Assembly: GCA_035363095.1 (NCBI GenBank)
Contig: DAOSEK010000001.1
Span: 1 to 64,000, forward strand
DNA length: 64,000 nucleotides
Direction of reading: 5' to 3'
Source of the DNA: DAOSEK01 sp035363095
Lineage (GTDB): Archaea > Nanobdellota > Nanobdellia > Woesearchaeales > UBA119
Positions 56,299 through 64,000 of the stretch are shown here, one piece after another. Position 1 is the stretch's first letter. Every line of letters starts with the position of its first letter. The notes beneath the pieces are model-generated. The model was given only the letters and a program-made list of their open reading frames with translations, was not told the DNA's origin and searched no databases. Both the position numbers and the translations under genes were made by a program.

Positions 56299-58290
56299 TT
56301 AGTTTTGCATCTTTTTTAGGTTTGAGAGGATTTTTTCATTGGAGTCCCATTCCAGAGCTTGTTCTAATACTTCAACAATGTTTGTTACAGGTATTAGTTT
56401 TACTTTTGATAGTCTTTCTTTTGGAACAACAATATCTTGAATGTTTGATTTTGGAACTATTATGTTTTTAACCCCTGTATCAATTGCAGCGTCTACTTTT
56501 GCTGATACCCCACCTACTGGGAGAACTTCTCCTCTCACTGAGAGGCTTCCCGTCATTGCGAAGTTTTGTTTTACTGGGATTTTTTTAAGGGCTGAGATTA
56601 TTGCTGTTGCTACTGCTACACTTGCAGAATCGCCTTCTACTCCTTCGTAGGTTTGAAGGAACTGGATATAGACATCATATTTATCGTTTATGTCTTCGCC
56701 AAAGAATTTTTTTATGATTGCAGATACATTTTTTACTGCTTCTTTGGCTATTTCGCCTAATTTTCCAGTTGCGATAAACTCGTTCTTTTTTCCACCAGGT
56801 GTTATCTCTGCTTCGATTGGTAAGAGTATCCCTGAGAAAACTGGGGATGAACCCATTACTGCAAGACCATTTACCCTTCCTATTCTTATTCCGTTTGTTA
56901 CTATTACTTCGTATTCTTTTTTTCTTAAGACATAACTATCAGCTATTTGTTGTTCAAGGGTTCTTGCGATTTGTTTTGCTCTGACTACGTGGTCCCTATC
57001 TACTAGGTTAGCTTTGTTTTCAAGGGCTAAGTCGCCTGCTGCGCGGACTATTCCACCAAGGTCTCTAAGTAAGAGACTTAGATGTCCTTTTCGATTTGAA
57101 CGTCTTTTTGCTTCAAGGATTATTTCTTCTACTGCTTCTTTTGTGAAGTGTGGTATTTTTCCATCTCTTGATACTTCTTGGGCGATGAATTGAGCGATTT
57201 TAAATCTATTCTCTGGAGTGTCTTGGAAGGTATCTTTCATGTATACTTCATATCCATATCCTCTTATTCTAGATCTTAGGGCGGGATGCATGTTCTTTAT
57301 GGTATCTATGTTTCCTGCAGCGAGAAGAATAAATTTGCAGGGTACTGGTTCGGTCCTAACCATAGCTCCTGCACTTCTTTCGCTTTGACCTGTTATTGGA
57401 AATTGCCCCTCCTGAAGCGCTGTTAAAAGGTCTTGTTGGGTATGTGCTTTTAGTGTTGCAATTTCATCTATGAATAATACGCCCATGTTGGCTTTGTGTA
57501 TCATTCCTGCTACTACTCTCATGTGTGCAGGGGTTCCTAATCCCCCACTTTGGAAGGGGTCATGTAATACGTCGCCAAGCAAGGCTCCTGCATGAGCACC
57601 AGTTGCATCGTAAAATTGGCTTTTGTCTTTGTTGAAGTTATCAACTATTATGTAGGGTGTGTTTTGGGATGCTGTTTTTCTTTGACCTAGATTGATAAAA
57701 AGCATGAATGCGCCTAATAAAAACCATGAGCCGATAAGAGTTGCAGCGCCCATTATATCACCGTAATGAGCCCTGATTAACCAAGGGGCTATTATTGAGA
57801 CTATTAGAAGAATTATTATGATAAAACCACTGTTTTTGAGGCTATTTTGGATTGAAAGGTTTGCTACTGATATTAGTTCTCTTCCTTTGCCTGCTGGAAC
57901 AGATCTTATTAGAGGCTGGTTTTCATCGTGTGGATTTGGATAAGACAGCACATCAACAAGGTTTTCTTTTGGCAAAAGCTTTGCTAAAGCCATTCCAAGC
58001 ATGCTTTTTCCTGTTCCAGGTTCTCCGATTAAAAGTACATGTCTTCTTTGTGTTGCTGCTTTTTTGATTATTTCAACTGCACCTTCCTGACCGATTACTT
58101 GGTCTATTAGGTCAGTTGGTACTTTTATTTCTGAGGTGTTGTTGTAGTTAAAAGTAGAAGGTTCTTTATTTGTTTGAATATTAGTTGTTTGAGTGGACTC
58201 TATTTTAATCTGTTGAGAAGCATTTTCTTTTTTGGACTCTTCTTTTTTAGGCTCTTCTTTTTTAGGTTTTTGATTTTTTGTAGTAGGCAT
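56299..58290 (-). CDS. lonB: Archaeal membrane-bound Lon protease (LonB)
   Basis: An ATP-dependent protease of 663 residues. It has a Lys/Glu-rich N-terminus, a Walker A GEPGTGKS at 89-96, and then two transmembrane helices (about residues 155-205) inserted in the AAA+ domain, the hallmark of archaeal LonB. FIDEIATL is the Walker B. The C-terminal protease domain has the catalytic Ser in GDSAS (near 553) and Lys in GGVSAKVDAA (near 597). A TATA-like TTTATATTACC about 25 bp before the ATG suggests a leaderless mRNA. Confidence 0.96.
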   Translation of the reverse strand: MPTTKNQKPKKEEPKKEESKKENASQQIKIESTQTTNIQTNKEPSTFNYNNTSEIKVPTDLIDQVIGQEGAVEIIKKAATQRRHVLLIGEPGTGKSMLGMALAKLLPKENLVDVLSYPNPHDENQPLIRSVPAGKGRELISVANLSIQNSLKNSGFIIIILLIVSIIAPWLIRAHYGDIMGAATLIGSWFLLGAFMLFINLGQRKTASQNTPYIIVDNFNKDKSQFYDATGAHAGALLGDVLHDPFQSGGLGTPAHMRVVAGMIHKANMGVLFIDEIATLKAHTQQDLLTALQEGQFPITGQSERSAGAMVRTEPVPCKFILLAAGNIDTIKNMHPALRSRIRGYGYEVYMKDTFQDTPENRFKIAQFIAQEVSRDGKIPHFTKEAVEEIILEAKRRSNRKGHLSLLLRDLGGIVRAAGDLALENKANLVDRDHVVRAKQIARTLEQQIADSYVLRKKEYEVIVTNGIRIGRVNGLAVMGSSPVFSGILLPIEAEITPGGKKNEFIATGKLGEIAKEAVKNVSAIIKKFFGEDINDKYDVYIQFLQTYEGVEGDSASVAVATAIISALKKIPVKQNFAMTGSLSVRGEVLPVGGVSAKVDAAIDTGVKNIIVPKSNIQDIVVPKERLSKVKLIPVTNIVEVLEQALEWDSNEKILSNLKKMQN

Positions 58291-58384
58291 GGGATTATAA
58301 GCATTACAAGGTAATATAAAAGTTTTTCCTAATGGATTTTTATTGATGGATTTTGGAGGATTTTTTGTATTTTTTAGGAAGTAT

Positions 58385-58600
58385 GTTAATTATCATAAAA
58401 TTCTTTAATGTTCTTTTTTTGTGATTTAGCAATTGAGATTTAGCACCACGAGTTTTGTTTTCCAAGTTAGTAATACCATCTTTATTGAACTTCTTTTACC
58501 ATTGATATAAAGTTTTTATTTATATTTTGTCTTCTATTGATTTGAGCCATAGTAGGTACACCTAATTTCATTTTCTTAGCGCACTAAATTTTTACTATTA
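58385..58600 (-). pseudogene. Decayed transposase fragment (helix-turn-helix part)
   Basis: The minus strand encodes, across at least two frames and one stop, CAKKMKLGVPTMAQINRRQ and then TLYQW-stop-KKFNKDGITNLENKTRGAK. The second stretch matches the typical DDE-transposase helix-turn-helix ending (LYxWxxxFxxxGxxxLxxxxR). No catalytic domain remains. It abuts the IS630-like element but is in the opposite orientation and of a different type. Confidence 0.6.
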
Positions 58601-58664
58601 TCTAATATCTAACTTTTAACTTTTTGCCAGTTTTTTGCAAGTTATAAAATAATATGGAGAATGT

Positions 58665-59739
58665 ATTTTTCGTTATTATAGTATAAGACATAAATAACGC
58701 ATACTTTATATAGTAATTGTACCATTATGTTCTTATGATAAACTTACAAACTCGTGAACTCTTTCTTAAGTGGAAAAAAGAAGGTAAAACGCAACAAAAC
58801 ATCGCTGAATTAGTGGGTTGTAATCAATCTGCGGTTAGTCGTTTATTAGTAAAGCACAAAAAGATGAGAAGTGTCAAGAACATTCCTCGTAGTGGTCGAC
58901 CAACACCGCTAACAAAGGAAACACTTACTAAACTCAAAAAAGAGTTTAAAAAACAGACAAGAGCGGCAAATAAAAAATTTTGTTCAATCGACACAAAACT
59001 ATTTTCTCAATTAATTGAAAAAGAGGCGAATAAAAAATACACCACAAGACATATTGAAAGAATTATGCACAAATAGGGGGTTTTTTAATAACTAATCGTT
59101 CACAGCATATCAAAAATGATCCGAAAAAAATGCAGAATTTCGTGAAGATTTTAAAAAAAACAAAAAACAATATATTTGGGTCCTGAAATTATAGCAATAG
59201 ACGAAGCAAGTTTTCAATTAACAACAACCTACAAAAAAATTTTGTTTTCTCGTGGAGAAACACCGCTAGGTGCATTTTTTTGGAGCAACAAAAAACTTAT
59301 AACTTTTGGTGCTTTAACAAGCGAACACAAATTCTACTACGATTTTTATTACTTACAAAATAGTTTAACATTCAAACACTTTTTAAGAACCTTGTTTGAA
59401 AAATTAGACAAGAAAAAGAAATACTTTTTGATCTTAGACAACGTAGGATTTCATAAAACGATATGCCTAAAAAATTTACTCTAAGAATACTCCCATCAAA
59501 TAAGTGTCGAGCATATTCCACCTTTCTCTCCCGAACTAAATCCAATAGAAACATGCTGGAAAGTAACAAAAAATTATATGACACTATCCTAACATTTCAA
59601 AGACCTATACGAAATGCAAGAAAAGTTAGAAAATTTTTGGTCAGAACAGATTTTTATGCAAGATTTTATGCGTTACTTATGTCGCCAACTACTATAATAT
59701 TACTAAATAGAACAAATGTATTTTACGATAACGAAAAAT
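58665..59739 (+). mobile_element. IS630-like insertion sequence, inactive
   Basis: About 1,075 bp bounded by 12-bp inverted repeats: ATTTTTCGTTAT at 58665-58676 and its exact complement at 59728-59739. Inside is a broken transposase gene. The size and ends fit IS630/Tc1-mariner elements, which target TA, but a clean TA duplication is not obvious at both ends. The right end lies 29 bp before the aspS start codon. Confidence 0.82.
58735..59697 (+). pseudogene. IS630-family transposase, disrupted
   Basis: The first part (58735-59076) encodes the helix-turn-helix domain (KTQQNIAELVGCNQSAVSRL). After two frame changes around 59077-59175 the DDE domain continues: IIAIDEASF (first Asp), LILDNVGFHK (second Asp), an in-frame TAA at about 59481, and then PPFSPELNPIE with the catalytic Glu. 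All three catalytic residues survive, so the decay is recent or the frames are joined by unusual means. The last piece ends at 59697. Confidence 0.85.
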
Positions 59740-59768
59740 TATTAAGCATAAAGGGCAAAGAAAAATAC

Positions 59769-61052
59769 ATGAAACGAACCTTGACAGTAGATGTTGCTGA
59801 TAGAATTGGCGAGAAAGTTAAGATATGTGGCAGGGTATCTAATATAAGGATTTTCAAGGAAGTTGAATTTTACATTATTAGAGACAGGACAGGAGAGATT
59901 CAGGCTGTTTTTGAATCACAAAATGCTTTTAAAAAAGACGTTAAGAAGAATGCCATTGTTGAAGCCTATGGAGAGATAATTAGTGAAAATAGAGCTCCAG
60001 GGGGTTTTGAGCTAATAGTTGAAAGAATTGATATTTCATCTGAACCTCTGATTTCGCAACCTATTTCAACAGAGTCATGGTCAAAAACTAACATTGATTT
60101 AGAATTGGACAACAGAGCAATTTCACTTAGAAATCCTGCAAATATAGATATTTTTGAACTTCAAAGTGCCATAGCAAAATACTTTAGAGATTTCTTTAGC
60201 AATCAAGATTTTGTAGAAGTATTTACACCAAAAATCGTAAGTAAAGGAGTCGAATCAGGTTCAAAAACGTTTAAATTAAATTATTTTGGACATCAAGTAG
60301 AACTAGCACAAAGTCCACAACTTTATAAGCAAATCTTAGTAGGTACACAACTTGAAAGAGTGTTTGAAATTGGACATGCTTACAGAGCAGAATTGCATGA
60401 TACTCCAAGGCATTTAAATGAGTTTATTAGCATGGATGTGGAGATGTCTTACATTGATTGTTTAGACGATCTTTTAAAACTTGAAGAATCGTTTTTACAT
60501 CAGCTCTTTTCAGAAATTAATATAAATTTCAAGGATATGTTAAATAGGAGAAAAATTGAACAACTGCCAGAAATAAAGAATATTCCAAGGGTGGCTTATG
60601 AAGAACTAAAAAAAATGTACAAAAAAATTAGGAAACATGAAGTTTCGATAAAGGATAGCAATTTAGAAAAATTTGCCTGTGACTATTTTATGGAAACAGA
60701 AAAGCTACCACTTGTGTTTATTACACATTTTCCATTAGTACAAAGACCATTTTACACAAAGCCGTCAGATGATGGAGTTTGTTCCGAGTCTTTTGATTTA
60801 ATATATAGTGGATTAGAAATTACATCAGGTAGCATGAGAATTCATCAATATGACTTACTTAAAGAAAGCTTAAGAAAGTATAAGATTGATGAGGGAGGGA
60901 TTAAATCTTATTTACAAGCATTTGAAGGTGGAATGCCAAAACACGGTGGGTTTGCCATTGGACTTGAAAGATTGACATCACAAATTCTCAATCTGGATAA
61001 TGTAAAACTAGCATCGCTATTTCCAAGAGATCGAAAGAGATACGTTCCCTGA
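59769..61052 (+). CDS. aspS: Archaeal aspartyl-tRNA synthetase
   Basis: A class II synthetase of 427 residues without the bacterial insertion domain. The N-terminal OB-fold has KICGRVSNIRIFKEVEFYIIRDRTG. Motif 1 lies near FVEVFTPKIVSKGVESGSKTF, motif 2 in EIGHAYRAELHDTPRHLNEF, and motif 3 in GGFAIGLERLTSQIL. SGSMRIHQYDLL is the archaeal AspRS block. The start at 59769 (MKRTLTVDVADR) is the first ATG at the OB-fold; the open frame runs 100 codons further up into the insertion sequence by chance. Its promoter must lie in or be replaced by the IS end. Codon use is A-ending, unlike most genes here. Confidence 0.94.
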   Translation: MKRTLTVDVADRIGEKVKICGRVSNIRIFKEVEFYIIRDRTGEIQAVFESQNAFKKDVKKNAIVEAYGEIISENRAPGGFELIVERIDISSEPLISQPISTESWSKTNIDLELDNRAISLRNPANIDIFELQSAIAKYFRDFFSNQDFVEVFTPKIVSKGVESGSKTFKLNYFGHQVELAQSPQLYKQILVGTQLERVFEIGHAYRAELHDTPRHLNEFISMDVEMSYIDCLDDLLKLEESFLHQLFSEININFKDMLNRRKIEQLPEIKNIPRVAYEELKKMYKKIRKHEVSIKDSNLEKFACDYFMETEKLPLVFITHFPLVQRPFYTKPSDDGVCSESFDLIYSGLEITSGSMRIHQYDLLKESLRKYKIDEGGIKSYLQAFEGGMPKHGGFAIGLERLTSQILNLDNVKLASLFPRDRKRYVP

Positions 61053-61056
61053 AAAA

Positions 61057-61185
61057 TGAAAAATCTCAATATAAATATTCAATGTATTTCGCAAATAGTT
61101 GAGGTTAATTTTTTGTGAGTCCATCTCTTCTCACGTTGGTATTAGGACCAAAGTATATAAAATAATTGATCCACAAAATCAAAAT
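61057..61185. repeat. Dispersed hairpin repeat, degenerate copy R12
   Basis: Reverse orientation: ATGAAAAATCTCAATATAAA, TAGTTGAGGTTAATTT, GAGTCCATCTCTTCTCAC, ACCAAAGTATAT, then GATCCACAAAATC. The A hairpin is lost. It lies between aspS and the asparaginase. Confidence 0.6.
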
Positions 61186-61215
61186 TAGATAAAGTAACTT
61201 GTGAGGTGTAACAGG

Positions 61216-62250
61216 ATGTATGGTAAAAAAAAGTCAGTGTTGATATTGAAAACAGGCGGTACTATTGCGATGGAGAAAAATAGTCTAGGGGTTTTAGCAC
61301 CAACATCAAATGGTTTTATTGATAAAATACCTGGTATCGGAGATATAGCTAAAATTGATACGATAGACCTCATGAATATAGACAGCACTAATATGACTAC
61401 AGAATATAGAACAAAAATAGCAAGTGAGATTTATAAGAAATATTTTCACTACGATGGCTTTGTGATTACGCATGGAACGGATACAATGGTAGATACTGCT
61501 GCCGCGTTGAATTACATGTTGCAAGACATTGGCAAACCAATAGTTCTAACAGGTTCCCAAATTCCTATTTCTGCGGGTGCCAGTAGCGATGCAATGAGAA
61601 ATATATATCTTGCAGTAAAGACAGCAACATCTGATTTTAGAGAAGTAGTTATTAGTTTTGGTAACTATGTTCTTAGAGGAAATCGAGCAATTAAAAAAAG
61701 TGAATGGGAATTTGATGCATTTGATACACCTCGGGCAGGATACCTTGCAGAAGCTGGAATTGAGTTTATATTATCTGACTCGCGAATACCTAGAAACAAA
61801 AAAACACCAAAACTATATGCCAATTTTGATTCTAAAGTAAATTATATATCTCAAACTTCAGGAGGCCAAAATTCTCCAATAAAGTATTATGCTGATAACC
61901 CCAGAGATATAAGTGGCTTAGTTATTGAGGGTTATGGTGCAGGAAATATTCAAACACACCTACTACCAAGCCTTCAGAGGATGACCAAAATGGGAAAAAT
62001 AATAGTAGTTACAACAAATTGTCTAAATGGCAGAGCAGATTTAAACCTTTATGAAGTAGGAGATTTGGCGATGAAAAGTGGTATTTTATCTGGGAAAGAC
62101 ATGACATCACACACTGCAGTACAAAAGCTTATGTGGGCGTTAGGAATTTCAAAAAACATAACAGACAAGTATCATAAAATACAAAAAGTCAAAGAACTCT
62201 TTTACAAACCTATTGGTAGAGACATAGAATTGTCGTATAGCCTACGCTAA
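61216..62250 (+). CDS. Type I L-asparaginase
   Basis: Hydrolyses asparagine to aspartate and ammonia. The 344 residues show both threonine motifs, LKTGGTIA at 11-18 and THGTDTMVDTA near 90. They also show LTGSQIPISAGASSDAMRN, the lysine segment GNRAIKKSEWEFDAFDTPR, and the C-terminal GYGAGNIQT. It lacks the N-terminal extension of GatD, so it is not the tRNA amidotransferase subunit. The start is set at ATG 61216 because GAGGTG lies upstream; the frame opens at a GTG five codons earlier. It sits between AspRS and an AsnRS-like gene. Confidence 0.93.
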   Translation: MYGKKKSVLILKTGGTIAMEKNSLGVLAPTSNGFIDKIPGIGDIAKIDTIDLMNIDSTNMTTEYRTKIASEIYKKYFHYDGFVITHGTDTMVDTAAALNYMLQDIGKPIVLTGSQIPISAGASSDAMRNIYLAVKTATSDFREVVISFGNYVLRGNRAIKKSEWEFDAFDTPRAGYLAEAGIEFILSDSRIPRNKKTPKLYANFDSKVNYISQTSGGQNSPIKYYADNPRDISGLVIEGYGAGNIQTHLLPSLQRMTKMGKIIVVTTNCLNGRADLNLYEVGDLAMKSGILSGKDMTSHTAVQKLMWALGISKNITDKYHKIQKVKELFYKPIGRDIELSYSLR

Positions 62251-62518
62251 AATTTGTCCAAAAATAGTAAAAAAAAGACTACTCAGAGAAGATTAAGCAT
62301 GGCAAAAAAGAAATTATTATATTGTCATCACTTTGAAAATTGTTGATAGCAAATTTGAACCAACGGAAAATTTAAAATGTTTTTATGTGTGGCAATTAAG
62401 AAATATCTTTTATGTGAAGTATATTGCATATAGAGTTTTGTTTGGAGATCATAAATTGTTAATTATACCAAATAATTACATGTTACTTTTGAAAAGAATT
62501 TAACATTTTTTCAAAGGA

Positions 62519-62532
62519 TAATTATTTAAATA
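62519..62532 (+). promoter_or_regulatory. TATA box of the AsnRS-like gene
   Basis: ATAATTATTTAAATAG is centred about 25 bp before the ATG at 62550, so the mRNA is likely leaderless. Confidence 0.55.
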
Positions 62533-62549
62533 GAATACGGGGATTTGCA

Positions 62550-63896
62550 ATGATTAAAACAAGATTTATTGAAGAGATTATTAAGGACAACAAAGAAGGT
62601 AATGAACAGGTTCACGGATGGATAATTGGAAAAAGAAAATCAAAAAACTATATTTTTTTAGATATTAAAGATAGTACTGGGGTTATTCAAGTTGTACTAA
62701 ACAAAAAAAAAAATGTTAACGAAGATATTGATTATATCAAAAATCTTAAATTAAACTCTGCAGTGAGTGTAACTGGGGCGTATAATAATTCTAGAAATCA
62801 GCCTGAGATTATTGCATCATTTTACAAAATAGAAAAAGAAGCAACATTAAATTTACAGCCAAATCCAAGTAATCCACTCTTAAATCCTTTTAATGAAAAT
62901 TTTATTAAGCATTTAACTAAACATCCCACATTTTACATTTCTAATAGGAAGTTAGCTACCGTTTTAAAAATAAAATCAAGATTTAGACATAATCTGGCGA
63001 GTTGGTTTTGGAGCAATAAATATGTCCAAATGGAACCCCCCGAGTTCACAAATCAAACTCTTTATGATGATAATGGTGCTTTTTGGATTAACTTAAATGG
63101 TCAAAAGATATCATTATCTAGATGTGCAACATTTCATTTAGAACCTGGGATAATAGCTTACGAAAAAGTATTTTGCATAACTGAAACTCACGCAAACGAA
63201 ATGAGTAGGTCTAAGAGACATTTAGCAGAATTTACACATCTTAAAGCAGAACTCGCGTGGGCAAATTTAGAAGATTTGATGAGTATTGCTGGAAAGATGC
63301 TTTATGAAACAGTCAGACAAACAGTTAGTGATTGTCAGAAAGAAATTGAAATATTGGGTTTAGGTAATATTATTGAAGATAAAATAAATAGACTTAATCC
63401 CAAGAACTACAAAATTATATCCTATGATGATGCAATTGAATTGATAAAGAAAAAAGGAAAATCATTTGACTACGGAAAAAGTTTGTCTAATAAAGATGAA
63501 GAAATCCTTACCTTGGCACACAATAATTCTTTGTTATGGATTAAATTTATTCCTTGTACTGCAGAAGGGTTTCCTTTTAAGCGCAAAAATGATACTCCTC
63601 ATTTAACAATGGTAAGTGATTTAATTGCTCCTGGAGGATTTGGTGAGATTTTGGGTATTGCTGAAAAAATAACAGACTATGATGAATTACTATCTAGGAT
63701 GAAAGAAAAAGGAAAAGATACGCCTGAACAACTAGAAAGGTACAAAGATTATTTAGATTTGAGAAAATGTGGTTTACCAGAACATGGTGGAATTGGTATG
63801 GGAATTGAACGTGTGGTAAGATTTTTGCTAGATTTAAAACATGTGAGATATACAAGACCTTTTCCTGTAATCCATAAAACAAAAATTAATTTCTAA
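62550..63896 (+). CDS. Asparaginyl-tRNA synthetase-like protein with altered motif 2
   Basis: A 448-residue class II synthetase relative of the Asp/Asn group. It has an OB-fold at 20-95, a catalytic core with RHLAEF at 223-228, GEILG late in the chain and motif 3 GGIGMGIERVVRFLLDLKH. Where AsnRS has FRAE in motif 2, this protein has CITETHANEMSRSK, so the arginine that holds the ATP alpha-phosphate is missing. The GGSqRE block also reads LGIAEKI. It may be an AsnRS with unusual chemistry, an asparagine synthetase of AsnRS origin (known in Pyrococcus, though that one lacks the OB-fold), or an inactive paralogue. Asparaginase and AspRS are upstream. Confidence 0.8.
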   Translation: MIKTRFIEEIIKDNKEGNEQVHGWIIGKRKSKNYIFLDIKDSTGVIQVVLNKKKNVNEDIDYIKNLKLNSAVSVTGAYNNSRNQPEIIASFYKIEKEATLNLQPNPSNPLLNPFNENFIKHLTKHPTFYISNRKLATVLKIKSRFRHNLASWFWSNKYVQMEPPEFTNQTLYDDNGAFWINLNGQKISLSRCATFHLEPGIIAYEKVFCITETHANEMSRSKRHLAEFTHLKAELAWANLEDLMSIAGKMLYETVRQTVSDCQKEIEILGLGNIIEDKINRLNPKNYKIISYDDAIELIKKKGKSFDYGKSLSNKDEEILTLAHNNSLLWIKFIPCTAEGFPFKRKNDTPHLTMVSDLIAPGGFGEILGIAEKITDYDELLSRMKEKGKDTPEQLERYKDYLDLRKCGLPEHGGIGMGIERVVRFLLDLKHVRYTRPFPVIHKTKINF

Positions 63897-63909
63897 AGTT
63901 AAATATAAG

Positions 63910-64000
63910 TTGTTCTCTTCAAAAGAACAAATCTTACAGGTTTTTGGTGTTAATAATGAACCTCTCCCCCTAAAAGAAGGAGTATCTGTTAAGCGATTGT
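63910..64000 (+). CDS. Start of a gene cut by the window end, family unclear
   Basis: An open frame begins after the AsnRS-like stop and reads LFSSKEQILQVFGVNNEPLP and on to the last base without a stop. TTG at 63910 is the first start codon; no good ribosome site is seen. The pattern resembles the N-terminus of phosphotransferase-like kinases, but 30 residues are too few to decide. Confidence 0.35.
   Translation, partial: MFSSKEQILQVFGVNNEPLPLKEGVSVKRL

Noticed and set aside
58665..59739. The IS630-like element as the driver of the hairpin repeat family
   Set aside because: Its terminal repeat ATTTTTCGTTAT does not match the repeat ends (GATTTCATGAAATC and TTTTTCATT) beyond a short T run, and its transposase is broken.
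59463..59768. Extended N-terminus for aspS reaching into the insertion sequence
   Set aside because: The added 100 codons are an out-of-frame reading of the transposase C-terminal part. The AspRS OB-fold begins right after the ATG at 59769.
61216..62250. GatD subunit of the archaeal Glu-tRNA amidotransferase
   Set aside because: The N-terminal GatD extension is absent and no gatE is adjacent. Length and motifs fit a stand-alone asparaginase.

Overview
The window looks like a piece of a low-GC archaeal chromosome, most likely a DPANN lineage close to Woesearchaeota/Pacearchaeota. The 16S rRNA gene carries the archaeal 915-region signature. Gene content is archaeal: ribosomal proteins eS8 and eS1, archaeal-type GluRS and AspRS, membrane-bound LonB, YchF with a TGS domain, a HemK2-like methyltransferase, an S-layer protein, archaeal secretion ATPase/membrane pairs, and TATA-box promoters often placed so close to the start codon that the mRNA must be leaderless. 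Where Shine-Dalgarno sites exist they are usually GGTGA-like and match the 16S tail. The lineage is inferred from content, not from a tree.

Layout. 0-8 kb: GluRS, two translationally coupled HIT proteins that lack the catalytic histidine, a cysteine-rich anchored protein with a decayed partial copy, tRNA-Ser preceded by two hairpin-forming repeats of its own 5' region, an FKBP, Dus and tRNA-Phe. 8-21 kb: lipoate genes (lipA, split lplA/lplB), a site-2 protease homologue, hypotheticals, eS8, a CoA-disulfide-reductase-like flavoprotein, an AhpD-like CxxC protein, a GH15-like protein, a lone GcvH-like lipoyl carrier, a lipoprotein, a DHH phosphoesterase and a HemK2 methylase. 21.7-26.8 kb: rRNA operon (16S, tRNA-Ala, 23S) on the minus strand. 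27.5-32 kb: a trimeric NADH-linked group A [FeFe]-hydrogenase (hydA, hydB, hydC). 32-33.2 kb: divergent region holding a 371-bp cytosine-free tandem repeat. 33-44 kb: YchF, a secretion ATPase and membrane partner with two divergent coiled-coil proteins, eS1 and a radical SAM protein. 44-58 kb: S-layer protein, tRNA-Leu, metallophosphoesterase, form III-type RuBisCO, tRNA-Val, a nucleotidyltransferase-HAD fusion, an HD protein, PepF, an amino-acid permease and LonB. 58-64 kb: a decayed transposase fragment, a broken IS630-like element, then AspRS, an asparaginase and an AsnRS-like protein with an altered motif 2. This last block has visibly different codon use.

The genes suggest a fermentative, hydrogen-evolving cell with NADH reoxidation by hydrogenase and nucleotide salvage through RuBisCO. 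A lipoyl carrier with its own lipoate synthesis and attachment may feed a thiol redox or peroxide system.

The most unusual structure is a family of about twelve intergenic, multi-hairpin modular repeats scattered through the window. They end in a 14-bp palindrome, occur in both orientations, and show the same nested insertion of one module pair into another at two sites. The family looks like a small mobile element or structured RNA with no encoded protein.
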